Shown here: positions 13,377-26,700 of the stretch, one piece after another
Numbering within the stretch: position 1 is the first letter of the stretch
How the letters are laid out: each line of letters begins with the position of its first letter
Source: Sclerurus mexicanus
Lineage: Eukaryota; Chordata; Aves; Passeriformes; Furnariidae
Direction of reading: 5' to 3'
Assembly: GCA_013396755.1 (NCBI GenBank)
Contig: VWZF01002261.1
Location: forward strand, 558,001-622,000
Length of the DNA stretch: 64,000 nucleotides
Program-made: the position numbers and the translations under genes
Notes under the pieces: model-generated
The model's input: the letters and a program-made list of their open reading frames with translations, nothing else
What the model was told of the DNA's origin: nothing
Databases searched by the model: none

Positions 13377-13554
13377 TTTACTTTATTACATCAACATTTG
13401 GGAGTAGTAGCCTTATTAACAGGAATGAATTTGCTTATAGTCTGAAACTAAACACTGAACAAACTCAGTGAAGGTGACCCTTTTTCCTTTCAATTATCAA
13501 GGTTAATTATAAAATTAATTAGGTCAATTTGTAACTTTGATTAGGAGAATTTAC

Positions 13555-13767
13555 CTTCTTTCAGCTTTGACACAGAATCTGGATCTGAAGTGAAAGATTT
13601 TACATTCTGTACTAAACTCAGTAGTTTTGTGACTTCCTTCTTAAACGCTTTTCCAGATTTTTGCTGCTCGGATGATGTCAGATTGTTGAACTCAAATTGG
13701 AGACTGCGTATTTGTTTTATCTTGTCATCATCCTTTTCCTGGTCTAATTCAATAATGAAATCTGGTT
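13555..13767 (-). CDS. Exon B: internal coding exon of an unidentified gene
   Basis: This 213-nt minus-strand exon is flanked by an acceptor (AACTCTTTTATAG) and a strong donor (AAAGAAG|GTAAAT). It starts and ends in phase 1, encoding 70 whole codons plus split codons on each side. The peptide is strongly protein-like, acidic then basic. It starts PDFIIELDQEKDDDKIKQI, continues QFEFNNLTSSEQQKSGKAF and ends with a Ser- and Asp-containing segment and KLKE. Lys, Glu and Asp spacing suggests amphipathic helices. It joins exon D in frame through a GAA (Glu) codon. The surrounding frame is open only slightly beyond the splice sites. I do not recognise the family. This is the best-supported exon in the window. 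Confidence 0.72.
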
Positions 13768-15474
13768 CTATAAAAGAGTTTAACAATTTAACGGGAAACA
13801 GATTAAAAATTAATTGGTTTCTGTTCTTCTCATGTACTGTCAGTTATAGTTGCAGTTATAATCTAGAGCATTGACAGGAATCATCAGTGGAATATTACCT
13901 TTATTTCTGATTATTTTCGATAGCCTAACTTTTTCCAATAATTATGCTGAATTCTGTTCTTTGGCTTTTATAAATAAAATGAGCAATAGCTGTGGACATT
14001 AATTTTACTTAAATGTTCTGCTGCTGTCTGGCACACACTTAAGAGCGCTAACTATGGTTTAATGCTGAATGGCATTAAGGCCCCACTGTAGATGTGCAAA
14101 GAAAAGCATTGGCATTCTTCTCAAGAACTTGTAGGCTAAATAAACATGGGTTAATTGGCAAATACAGAAAGGTCTCGAGAACAAACAATTATCCCATTTA
14201 CTGGCGGATAACAGAAATTTTAATTGTTTTACCCTCTGTGACAAATCTGTGCCTGGATCAATAATTTAATCTTAGTCTGAAATTTATTGCCTTAATGAGA
14301 TGAACATCTTATTTTAGCTGTAATATGACCCTTTCCTGACTAGAGAAAGCATTAGTAGTTAACTTCTGCAACCTTTTGTCTCTTAACAATTAACAGAGAG
14401 GCTAATTCTGTAAGGTAAGGAAGGCTTTCTGGGTGGCAGCAAACATTTCTCTTTCATTGTCGAGGAGTTTGAAGTCTTGGCAATAATAAAAAAACCCAAA
14501 ACAATTCTGTTGTATTGTGTGCTTGAACATGAGAAATGAAAATCCCAGGTCAAATAGGCAAGGATTAGAAGTGTTTTGCATCCAGATCATAAGAGATAAT
14601 TAAGCAGTTGAATTCTACTTTGTCTTTGGGGGCTGTAAAGACATCCTGAAGCAACAGCTTCTAAAGGAAATTTCTGGGTGGTCTCCATTTACTCTGATGA
14701 TCCCATTTGTTTTCTCTGCTTGCATGCTTCCATTATTCACATGTTTCATATTTCATTTCATAGTTATTTCAGACATAGCCTTCCTTTATTTCTCCCTATT
14801 TTCAGAGCATTTTAAATTGTTTCTATCAGGAGTATGTTAGTAGTGCAGATGGTAATTGTATCTCCCTCTTCTGAGCAGATCCTGCCATTAGGGCCTGACT
14901 GATGCCTTGCTGCAGCCCAGTCATCAGCCTCAAAGGGCTGCGTGGCACTTCTCAATGCTGTACATAGAGGGCACCTCTCAGCTGGGCCTTTTAGGAGCAG
15001 GATTATTACACCCTTATATCAGAAACTGGTTCAGAGAAGAAAAAAGGGACTCTAGGAGTGCCCAACATTGCAAAACCTGACCCATTTTCTGTAAAGGTTT
15101 TGCACTGTGGTGAGCAGCTTCTCTTGTTTAACCTGTCATCTCCACTATAGGAGCAGAATGGCTTTATTTATTTTAGCATAACTGACAGGCAGCCAGTATG
15201 CTCATCAACCTCGATGAACTCACTGTTTCTGTATGAAGATCCAGTTGACAGCAACCACGAACGTAACAAAAGTCACTAAAATATTTAATATTCTCCCTTA
15301 AGCAGGAGACACAGTCGAGAAGACATCAAAACCTCTGCTGGGCTATTTGCTTAATAGAAGACAGATCCAACTAAATGTGGGTTTTTTCCATCCCTCAAGG
15401 CTGTCAGAGGTAGGGAAGTTACACTTGTCATAATTACTCTATCAGCAGTTTTTTAATTTAAAATAGGAGGATTT

Positions 15475-15490
15475 CACACACACACACACA
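15475..15490. repeat. Short (CA)8 microsatellite
   Basis: Eight uninterrupted CA dinucleotides lie in AT-rich intronic sequence. It is a simple sequence repeat with no other role visible. Confidence 0.9.
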
Positions 15491-18400
15491 TAAATATAAA
15501 TTGCACAACAAAAGTTTGAATAGAACTCTTAAAGTTTTCTCTTCCCCCTTTTCTTATCAGTTTTTGCCAAATACAGAAAATCTACTTTTTTTCAATTAAG
15601 AGTCTTCTTCCCCACTCAAATTATCATATCTTAGCTAATTTTTAGCTACTGAACAGTCTGTTTTCCTCCTGTCTGCTAATTTGTGCCTTTGCATTTTTTG
15701 CTGCTTTTCTGACTAGAGAATAATGTCTTTCCTCTGTATTTGGAATCCTGCTTTTTCCTATGCTTTCTCCACTGTCACAACATCAATACAAGAAAATCCA
15801 GTGGCTTCCTCCTTGTTTATTATAAACTACATATGTTATTTCCTTTCAGTATTAGAAGCAGAAATGTAATAAAATTCAAATCTTTGTTACTTCATCTGAG
15901 ATGAAAGCCAAATAAATATTTCCATAACTATACCCTTACATTTCATTGCCCAGGGCTATGGGTAGCAATAAAAGATAAAGCAAGTTGTTTTCTTTAGTGA
16001 GCAATAGTCAAGAATGTCACTGTCAGTAAAATGCAGCAAAGTGACAGGTTCTTTCTTGGAATTTTGTTGGGGAGTATTTTAGATCCACCTGTCTTTACGC
16101 TGTGGCGACAGTCTGTCTCATCTGTGCCTAAAGCTCAAGCAATCTGCATGTGTCATCTGAGGAATTCAAGCTGAGGAGTCTGCACACTGCTTTGGTCCCA
16201 CTTGTTCTGCTGACCTATTTCCTTTTGCTGGTGAAGATTAGGGTACACTGGCACACCATGTAATCGTAGGACTCAGTCTGTGCACTACAAGTCACAGGAA
16301 GGAAGCTTACATTGTTCTTTTAATAAGTCAGACTTGTTTAAGCGTGTACACTCCCAGCTTGTCAGCTCCCCGCTGCTGTGGCTTTGCTTTTGTGCTTTGC
16401 CTCATCCTCAGATGAGTCCCAAAGGTCACTTGCCTACACACCAAGCAAATGTCTTAAGTGTTTCTTAGCAGAAGGGAAACACTTCTGCTAAATTGCTGTG
16501 TAACCCTGAAAAATAGAGTAGAGGTAATCAAATAATAATAATTTCAGTCATTGCTTTATCCTCACACTGAGCATTTAGCTAGAGCTTTGAGGCTTGGGAA
16601 TACTCTTGCCAGGACAGTCACTTCTTGCCATGTTCAAAATGGTTTTTGTATGCAATAAGCAAAGCACTTTCAAAAGCATTCTAAAATCCCTGGAAAAATG
16701 AACGTTTACTGTTATTTATGGAATTGCACTGGGTATGTTCCCTTTTCCCCATCTATATATGTAGAGAGTCATGATCGCAGTAACGTGGCTATGGATCAAA
16801 TATATGTGTATTGACAAGAGAAGCGGATTCTCCAGCATCAAGTTACAGTGACCAAAACTGGGAACAGATTTGGGTCTGACTGGGAGTGAAAGTAAGCAGG
16901 GTGGCCTGGGCACCACTGTTTGCCTCGGTGGCATTGCTCACTCTGCAAACGTGACTGAATTAATGTTGGGGAAGTTGTATGATCAATAACACATTGGACA
17001 ACACCAAAATGAACACATTAAGTATGTCATAGCCAACTTATAATTTTTTCCTCTGTAATTAAGCCTTTGTTTTATAGTTTATTAACTTGCTGTGCCCACA
17101 GAGAAGTACATTTGAAAGGAAAGCCACCAAGAATTACAACTGTGCAGCAAGAATGCATTTTTTAAATACCAGTCAAGATAATTTTGCAAATGGACAGTGC
17201 CTTCTCATTGAAAATTTAATCACCCTGCACATGGGGTTGATAGCTTGAGCAGAGATAACATCTCCATTCGTTTATGCTTTCATCTTGGGATATTGCAGCT
17301 CAGTATGCAAGAACAGCAGAAATCAGTGCAGTGACTTTGGCAATTATCACAATATTTATTATGCTTTGCGGGAACAAGGCTGATTTATATGGGCTGCAGG
17401 TAGCCTGAAGGAATAGCCTACTAATTTTCTTTCCCCTGATGTAAGTTCTGGATCAATGCAGCAGACAAAAGGAGCTCTACAACTCCCCAGGATCCCACAT
17501 TCATTCTTCAGGCAACTGGAAGCTCAAGTTTTCTTCAGGCTACCAAAGAACTGCTAGCAGATACTAGCACTAGAACACCAGTCTCTGTAAATTCAGTCAG
17601 ATATTTCTTTTTTTATTGGATTTCTCTGAGAAATGATGAACCAGAAGTAGGAATGAAGATTTCCTCTGTACAATGAAGATTCCCTGTTCCTTTGAATATG
17701 TATTTTAAAGTCAGAAGTTAATAAGAAACTTTACAGTGTTTTCCATAAATTATCCTGTCTTAAAACACGAAAGAATATTTCTTCATGTGAGTTGCATTGT
17801 AAAAATACAGACATTTGCCTGGCATTCAGTGTCCTTTTTGCTATCTCCTCTTGGCTGTCTGCCTATAGCTGCTTTTCTTTATGACTACTAGAAGGTTCAG
17901 ACCTTTTATCACTTCACTTCTAGTCTAAGAACATTTTTTTATTCCCAGCTTAGAGTAATTGTATGAAATGGCTTTCCATCCACTTTTATCAAAAGACAGA
18001 GCCCTGTTGGGGCAGCAGCAGATCGGTAATATGAGTGATCTCTGGGCTAGTAGGATGCACCCGCACCTTCTCATGCCCTTATCCTTCAACTCAGGGAAAG
18101 GGAGGCCATGGAAAACTCTACTAATACAGAGCAACAGCTTGTTAATTTGGGGGAGGAGAGTTTGTTTGTTTGCATTTTTTGTTTTTGCTTTAAAAAGCAA
18201 ACCAAAGCAACACAGCCTTGTTTGAAGGAGCATCAGAATTCAAATGTAGAATTCTTGCCAATTAGCTCCCCTTGGAGCAATACACAGTGTTTTTTTCTTT
18301 ATTGATATCATGTTAGTTTTGAGAAATCTTAACCAAGATGATGGCCTCATTTTTCTGGACAAGCACATTAAAGAAGGAAAGTTATATTGCAAAGGCAGTA

Positions 18401-21400
18401 GACTGACACAACATGAGTGAAAAGAAGGACAACCTTAGTCTCTGTGTGATAGAGGGAAAGGCAAACCCAAAGTCACCCTGAGCCCGTGGAGAGCTGGCTA
18501 TAAGCATAACCTAGACATGAGACTAGTCTGTGCATTTGTGGACAAATTTAGGGATAAAAATTAATGTACTTAATCTAAAAAGCAGGAGCTGTTAAGGAGA
18601 ACTAGATGTCTTCATTAGGAAAGAAAAACATACCTGAAAGTGTTTAATGGGCATGCCAAGAGAGAGGAATTATAACATATTTCTGACTAACTCACCAGTA
18701 TATTGAAAAGAATTTGTATTCTACAGCAGAACCCAGGACAATTTGTGCTACTTTCTTGTAATGAAACACCATAAAGAAAGAAATGGTAATTATGTGCACT
18801 TCCTTTATATGCAGCTGAGAGGTACCTTTAAGTACTGTGACAGCTTGCTAATGTACCACTGTATTTGAATAAATACCTGAAGTAAATAGGTTTGTGAAAC
18901 CTCTCATAAACTGCCAGGTGGATAAGGGGATATTATGAAAATACCATAACTTGCTGAGTTTTATCTTTGTACACACTGCTCCTGAGCAGATCTATAGGTG
19001 ACCAGATGCAGAGAGCACAGGCAGAGCTGGAGGTTCAAGGGAAAAGGCACTTGCTTTCATGATACAAACCCATCTAGGCTACACCAGAATATGAAGATCA
19101 AATACTCCAAGGTAAATACCTGTGAGTTGCAATTTACTTTTCAATAATTAATCTGTAACTACTAACACTATAACCTTCCTCACCAATTTTCTTGGAGGTC
19201 ATTTGGAGGCCAGTCTTAAGAACTATTTGCTGCTAACTCAAACACGAACATGATGAAAGTATTACAAGTTTTACATGTTTATATGTTATGAAAGATATTG
19301 AAATCAGTTAGAGGATGAATTTCATGATTAAAAAAATCCCAAAATGAAATCTGTAACTTTATTTGTGTTGGTCTGCAGTAATTCTCAGGGCAGATAGCAT
19401 GTTACAGCCAGACTACACTGTATTTCTCTTCCCTTTTTGCTAAAGGAACTAGCACTGAATCAAGCATCTTCTACACTTTGGGTTTCTCAGAAATTCAACA
19501 ACGATCCCAACCTGATTTGCTTTCTTCCTCTTCTCTCCACTTCCCACTCCCCCCAATATCATAGCAATGTTAAAATTTGATGCCTCAAAGTTTCATTATT
19601 CTTCTGAGGGAGTGACTATTTTCCCATTTTGTGGTAGCTTGCAAGGCAGATTGTTTTCTTTATGGGGACTGCATGTGGCCAGGCATTCAGCCTTGGCAGG
19701 GCAACATGCTTAGGTAGCTCTGTCAGTGACAGGGTGGCTGGAGAAGTGAGAACCACAAAGCAGCACAGCCTCTCCAGCTCCCAGTGTGCCACCTGCAAGG
19801 TCTCTTCACATGGAACCAGTCTCAGCACTCTTAAGCTAAGACAGCAGTCAAAGTATTAGACAGGTTTTCCTTCAGAGTTACGTTTTCATTCCTCACCTGC
19901 TGATTAGACATTTTATTTTTGTAACATTTTGTATTTAAAACACTTTATCTTGGCATGAGAAGTTTGCTATCTAAACATAAGTGGGGCTATGGATGCTCTC
20001 AAAAGAACACTGACCTTTAAGCATATGTACAACATCTGTATGAAACAGCTGGAAAAGTTCAATGTAGTGTTCCTGCAAAGCCTCTTTCAAACCACTTCTC
20101 TTCACATCATGCAGCACACAGCAGTGCTATTCATTAAAAGTTGGAAAAAAAATCCTCTATTGACCTGAATATTCTAACACAGAGAATATAAAGTTGCACA
20201 GCTTTCCATAGGTGAAATTGTTAGTGCAAAAAAAGAAAAAAAAACAACTAACCCAATGAACCTTTTTTCTACTGCTTTTACCTTTCAAGCACTCATTTGC
20301 TAAATAGCCTCCTTTTTAAGGTCCATTTTTCTCCCTGCTAAATATGTGCTACTAAAATGACTCCTCCTGACTAATCATTCCTCAAGCATTTACACACATT
20401 AGCTAATTGGTTTGCAGGGGTTGAAGCGAGTGGTTGGTAAACCTCAGATAATGCTGGCAGCGTTCAGAGGTTCAGATAATTATCCAAAATTTATCCAAGC
20501 TCATCTCACCCTCCTCTGACTAAAACTTCAGTAAGGATTGCCATTTTTTTCTTGTTTCAGGTTGGTCATAAAAAGCAACTAGTCTTTAGCTTGTGGTGCT
20601 GCCTTCCACTTTTCCCTAAGATACTTTCTCTGCAGAGAAATGTTTCATTTATGCACTTCAAATTATATGTGTGAAGACTAAATGGATGGCAGATTAAGAA
20701 TGGCTTTGATTCTGAGTTTCAGGCAACATGTTCCTGACTTGCTTATGCAGCTTTGTCATGTGGCCATGGCAAGACCCTCAAAGCTGGGCACACTGTCACT
20801 AATTACTGATCTCTTGACTGCAGCCACTCCAAGAATATCCACTTTGTGCTGCTGCCTGGGCTTACAGACATTTTTTCCCCTGCAGGATACAGCTTGTGAC
20901 ACATAAGACCCCTGTATGGGGACTAAACCATGCCAGTCTTAAACAAAGGTCTGTAGGTCTGTAAGTCTGAGCATCTCCAGTCCCCATTTCCTCTGATGTG
21001 CTCCTTTGACTAGGCTGAATACCCAGTAGGTCACCCAAAACAATGCTTTGTTTTCTGGGGTGGTCCTCTCTCCTTGCCCTAGGAGAGCTTGTTTTAACCT
21101 TGGCCACTGTTACAGTAAAACCAAGCCTGGTTTCCTAAGCTACAAAGGCATTGCCCTGCTCTCTGAGGCACTTTGTGCTCTTGTGTTTTGTTCAGCCATG
21201 AGAGTCACTGTGGGTAAGCAGCCACCTCTCCCCATCCCTCAGGGCAAGCTCTGATGTGCCTGGGGCTGTGGCCAGTCTCCCTGGCTCCTGAGGGATGTGT
21301 GGGTTTGCTGGGGGCCACCTAGCACTGACATGTTCCTGATCCAGGTCTAGCCCAGCATATCTGTTGGAGCAAGGGCAGGAGAAACCAGAGCCTGTTTGCT

Positions 21401-22153
21401 CTGCCGTGCAAACATGCTGTAAAGCAGAGAGCTTGAGTCACTTAGTATGTTGGACTTGTACCCTTTGGCCCTGCAGCCAAAGTGAGGGTAAAAGGCAGTG
21501 AAGGATTTGATTGTCCCCTTTAGAAATACATGAGCACTCTCCCCTTTTCCCTGAACTCTGGGATAGTATTTCATCACTATCTGAGCGATCATAGAAAGTT
21601 TAACCTGCAAAATTATGTGCTGTAAATGACAACCATTTTCCTCTCAAGGTGAAAGACTTGGACATGGAGAGAAAGAAGGAAAAGAGAGGACCAGTTTCCA
21701 TGACAACTCTATGAAACTTATACACCATAGGAAAATGTCATTTTCTAAAAAAGACAGAACTTCATGGACAAGTGGTACAGTACATCAGAAAGGAAATTGC
21801 AGTTTTAAAATGAAAAGCTCATTTGCATTTATGGGTTTGAGTTTCATTTTCTAGTTACAGGACCCAATTGTGGACAATTTAGTGGAGAAAATTATATCCA
21901 ACATTTCAGGTGAATAATACAGATTAAGATCAAATTCATCCAGAAGTTCACTGTGACAGACTCAGATTCGGAGAACACAGGTGTGGATGGATTCTGCTTT
22001 AGCTGGGCTAAAGCTGGAGCATTAGAGAAGTTGGTGACATTTTACACCCTCTCATAGACCTTGCAAAGTCAGGATCTGTCCCAAACTGTTGAGATTCCTG
22101 CCACAACTTGCAATTTCAGCATCTAAAGTTATACCTTCTAGATTCCATGTTAC

Positions 22154-22279
22154 CTTTGATACCATCAATCACCATCCATTGTAAGCCACATTGCATAGGA
22201 GAGCGTTTTATGATGAGCATTAGTGTCGTAATATAGCAAAGAGCATTGTTAATGAAGCGTGGAAAAAGAATAAATTCAG
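22154..22279 (-). other. Exon-like open segment, low support
   Basis: An open frame of 41 codons on the minus strand runs between an AG (ACCCATTAG) and a fair donor (ATCAAAG|GTAACA). It is in phase 1 at both ends, so it could join exon B in frame. The peptide is hydrophobic, unlike the charged neighbours A, B and D, and the acceptor lacks a good pyrimidine tract. It is probably chance. Confidence 0.15.
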
Positions 22280-23606
22280 CTAATGGGTATATGTGTCAAA
22301 TTTCAATTAGGGATATGTTGGAAAGTGAAAGAGAGAGACAAGCATACAAATTAAACCTTTGACCTTCAGAGTGAAGGGAGAAAAACCTGAGAGAAAAGGG
22401 GGATGTTCAGAGCTGTTTTCCTAGCTGAATGCTGAAAAGTCTGAAAACCCTGAAGTACTGTTTTCTCTTTAATTACCCTTATTTTAGGAGTGACTCAAAA
22501 AAAAAATCTGGTTTGATTCAACTGGTTTATTGACAGGTATATTATTGTTTGTGCTGTTTATTGCATGGGGGATAGATAAAGATTGTTAACAGTTTACGGT
22601 GATGGAAGACAAAACCTCACCTTTGTGAAGCCTAGGCAGAAGACATTAAAACTTATACTTCTCTGTCTGTGAAAATGCTACTGGAAAGAACCTCCTTCTC
22701 TTAGGCTTCCAAACAGGCCTTGGTTGATTCACGGTATGTTTTAAAGCATAACCTGATGTACACGATTTTTGAATGCAAATAAACAGTAAGGGAGGGGTTG
22801 CAGCAGGAGCAGAGCTAAGCAAGCTGCAAAGTTCAGGCACAGCTCAAGGCACCTGGGATTGGGGGCTCACATTTGCTTTGATCCTGAAGTGAGTGATGGT
22901 TCAGATATGCAGCAGTGGGTTCATACAGGTGCTGTTGCACCCCTGCATGGATGTGATTTACTATCAGCTGCTCTGCTAGAGAAACGTGGGTTGAATTCAG
23001 CTTGAATTTAATAGGCAAAATTCCCATTAAATGTACATATGTCCGGGTTTAATTTAACTCATCTGTCTGCGTGAGGAATAAGGGGCTGTTTTGCACAGTG
23101 CTGAGGCTTGTGGGGAAAACCGCTAAGACCTGAACCCAGCTCCGCTGCCCTGGGCAAAGCTAGCGTGTCAGCCTCTCTGACTTGTTGGCTGCTGAAGAAA
23201 GCTTCCCTGGATACTTGTCCCAAGGAACTTAGCTGTTCCCAGTACCCTTGGGCCCCCACGTGTGCCCACATACCCCAAGCCCCTGAGCCAGGGGACATGT
23301 TGAAGTCCCTCGCCCTGGGCACAGTATCCAGGGCCAGGCACGGGGATGCTCCCTGCCTCTAATGAGGGCAGTGGGTCAAACACACCAAAGAGATGTTTCA
23401 CTGTGACAGATGCAAGTTTGTGTTTCAGTTGTAGCCTTGGTGCAGCTCTTCTGCATGATGGACACCTGAGGACAGTGCTAGGACAGACACCTCTGTGTGT
23501 GTCCTGCCAGTTTAAAAATGGCAGGCAGCAAGTCACCACTCATTGTCAGTCTAGTAAGGAAACAAAATCCAGTTGTAATATTTCCCCACAATCAATTAAT
23601 ACTTAC

Positions 23607-23799
23607 AAGTTCCAAAAAATATTTGAACATTTGGCCAGGTGACCAACCTTAGATGGATCTCATAGTGAATTCTTGAGTTATTGCCATGGGTTTTCATTTC
23701 ACAAAATAGCTCATCATTGCGAGGATCTCCTCTACCTTTATTTTGCCTTTTGATCACAAAAGCCTCCGGGTCCTTGATGGTGCAAGACGTTGTTCTCAT
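23607..23799 (-). other. Protein-like open frame ending at a strong 5' splice site
   Basis: A 64-codon minus-strand frame from ATG at 23799 runs to a donor GGAACTT|GTAAGTATT. The peptide contains DPEAFVIKRQNKGRGDPRND and LRLVTWPNVQIFFGT and has balanced composition. There is no pyrimidine-rich acceptor immediately upstream; an in-frame TGA lies just before CAGGAG. It ends with one base (T), which would create a TAA if spliced directly to exon B, so it does not fit the main gene model without another exon. It may be a first exon, an unrelated small exon or chance. Confidence 0.25.
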
Positions 23800-26700
23800 C
23801 TCCAGACATCCCTCCTGTCACCCCACCTGCTCAATGGATGTCTGCAGCCAATTTCAGATTTAAACACAGTACAGAGCTCTAGCCTGAGTAAAATTCAATA
23901 CAGAAGGCAACATTACCTGCTGTGTAGTAAAACCTTTAAAGAATGAGGGAAAGGAATCTCTATGTCTCAGGGACAATTCTACTCTTCAGTGAGGCCCCAT
24001 GTGGGCCTGGAAAGACCTCGATGCCCTCTGATCAGGTCCTTCACCTGTAAGTTTGGTTTCTACAGACACAAAGCAGATTTTTCAAACATCGCAATCCCTA
24101 TTTGCTGAATACTGGGTTTGTAGTAAGAATATGTAAATAACTGCTCAAAACGGTATATTACATGGAAAACTGTGTTTCTCCAAAAGCTTATGTAAAGACT
24201 AGAGGAATGTTGAATTTATTCTTCATTCAGAATTACTAACATTTTTCTGAGTAAATTTTCCACTACAACAGGTGTCTCAGAAATATTGCATGATTATTCT
24301 TAGCATCTGGAAGTATGGAAAGCAAATTATCCTGTTAAGTCATACGACATCATTTTTGTTTCATGACTGAATGATGTATGTCCCTGCAAGTAAATAATAC
24401 AGGAGTACTCTTAAATAGCAAAATTTGCTTTCACAAATCCTGCAGCCTGAAAACTTAAATTCTCCAACTTCCCCTGATGCAGTACGTATTTAAAACTGTT
24501 TTTTCCTCTTTTGCATTTAATTTTATTTAGTAGTTAGAAAGAAAATATTTTCAGTAGAGTATCTTCTCTAGTCTAATAAACATCTACATGCATATTTCCA
24601 ACTATATTGATTGGTTTTAGTAGAATGAATAGGTCACACTATTGTTATTGGATAAATATTTTACTGTGGAAACATATTTCTAGTGTTAATCTCATTTACA
24701 GGTCAGAGAAGAAGGAATCTTCCATGAATTTTCTGCAATATTTGCTTTCAGGTTCTGTTTAAGTGAACATTCTTGCCACAAAAGTTGTTCAATAGCATAT
24801 TCAGGGAATGCAAAGACAACAGGAAAGGTGCAACAGTGAATTGAACTACATTTCTTCATCAGGTGAAAACTCATCAAGCTCTGTGTGAAATGAAGAAAGT
24901 CAGAAATTGTCCATGTAGCTGCTTTCAGGACACAGTCACAGTCAAATCAGATATATGTGGCCAGATACAGCAGGTTTGCACTGTGGAATGAGGGTCTTGT
25001 CTGGCTCACATCATCACAGGACTTGACACAAAGATGGAACCAGGAAAGCAGCGAGGGATCCAGCACTGTATTAACTCAAAGTTTCCATAGCATCTCCTTG
25101 GGAGGTGGGTAATGAAGAGCCTGTGATGCACTGACCCCTCTGTATCCCCTTCGTTCTGACCTCCACCCATGTTTCCTGGAGAGGGGGGGCATTTGTTCCT
25201 CTTTAGGCAGATTCTTTCCAAAGAGGTTCAAGCTTCAGATAACTCTTTTTCCACACCACGAACAGCAGAGATGAACATCTGAGTGCTAAAGGCTTAGTCC
25301 TGCCAGGCAAACTGTCCAGAACTACAATACTTGACCTGAAGCTACAGCCCATGTCTCTCATGCCAGTGAGGATGGAAATCTGTCCTACTTGCCAGCTATG
25401 GATTTCCTTGCTGATTAGAAACAATATCTAATGCAATTTAAATTTGACATCGGGGTGGTGCCACCAGACATAGAGACATTCCTTAGTACATTAGCAGGAG
25501 GAGTTGTGTGAGTCAGAAATTAGCCTGCTTTGATTTAGGGCTGTGTATGCATACTGCACCAAGAGTTCAGTATGCTCAGAGTGTCAAACAGATCAAATGC
25601 AGTAATTTATTGCCAAGACAAAGAATTTAAGCACAGTGGATATGTGTTTACATTTACATCTCTAACCTTGCCTCTGTTGTGCAGACTTTAAAATTGCATC
25701 AGTGAGAAGAGGACGAGTCTGGCTATCTCCAGGTATAAAATGGAGGGCTTAGGAAATTTAAAAGTCACAAAAAATGAAAAGAATGCTTCTACCACACCAG
25801 GAATCTTTCAAGACTTTTTTGCTATTTGATGCAATATGGATTTCTACAATACACTGTTAGGAGAATGTCATAAAACATAGATTAATGATTGCATTTTCAT
25901 CTTTTTGATGTGCTATTTAATGAGGTGTATTCTCTTTCATACTTGACATCAAAAAGGCAACTGCTGGAATGCTTCACATATACATCAAATGAATTTTTGT
26001 GTTAATAGATATAATCTTCTAGGCAAAGGAATGCTGATTTTATATCAACTGGTTTGCGGCCGATTTGATATAGTCTAGTACTCACTAGAGTAAATTGAAA
26101 ATATATGTGAAAGTGCTGCAGTTTGAGCCCATTCTGCTTCCCAATCCCAAGTGAAAGGGAATGAGAGCTACCTTTCTGCATGTTAGATTAAGTTTTTAAT
26201 TTCAAGAATAAATGCCAGTAACCTTTAGTACCAGTGAGGAGTGGTAACTATGATAGCGGAGTATGCTAAAGCTACTGAAAGCAGTTAGAGTTGGGTTTAT
26301 CCAGTCCCTGCTCTCTCAGTGTTTCTGGATCCCTGAAGCATGTAAGGGAGAGAAGCTGATCTTGGACACTTGGAGAAAGCAGCAGCAGCATGGACTGAAT
26401 TTACATAGTCAAACGCTTCCTCCCCTCTGAGCTTTTTGCACTTCTTGTGACCTCCCAAATCAGAACAAAGCACAGTTTGTTGATGATCCATTGAAAGACT
26501 TCATGACTAGTGGTCACCATCAGAGTGTTCTCATCATAGACTGGCAGGTCAAAAGCAGATCTTCCTGAGACCAAAAGCATACTGGTTCTACAGATAATCA
26601 TTTCTACACTTTTTTGGAGCCTGTATGCACACTTTTAAGCATGTCCAGCATACTTTTACTTTGCAGCATTTGTAGCTTTCATTTTAATCAATATTCTCCT

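Larger units (their letters stand above)
2113..13554 (-). other. Intron between exons B and D
   Basis: About 11.4 kb of AT-rich sequence lies between the exon B donor and the exon D acceptor. I found no gene in it. It contains a perfect 19-bp tandem repeat (7725-7790), a short perfect inverted repeat (9590-9616) and a POU/homeodomain-like motif (13356-13376). The longest open frame of the whole window (minus, 11581-11099, 160 codons) lies here, but it has no usable splice signals and no recognisable motif. Confidence 0.5.

Noticed and set aside
23080..23480. GC-richer stretch considered as a CpG island or promoter.
   Set aside because: CpG remains sparse and there is no start-site context; long frames on both strands here reflect base composition.
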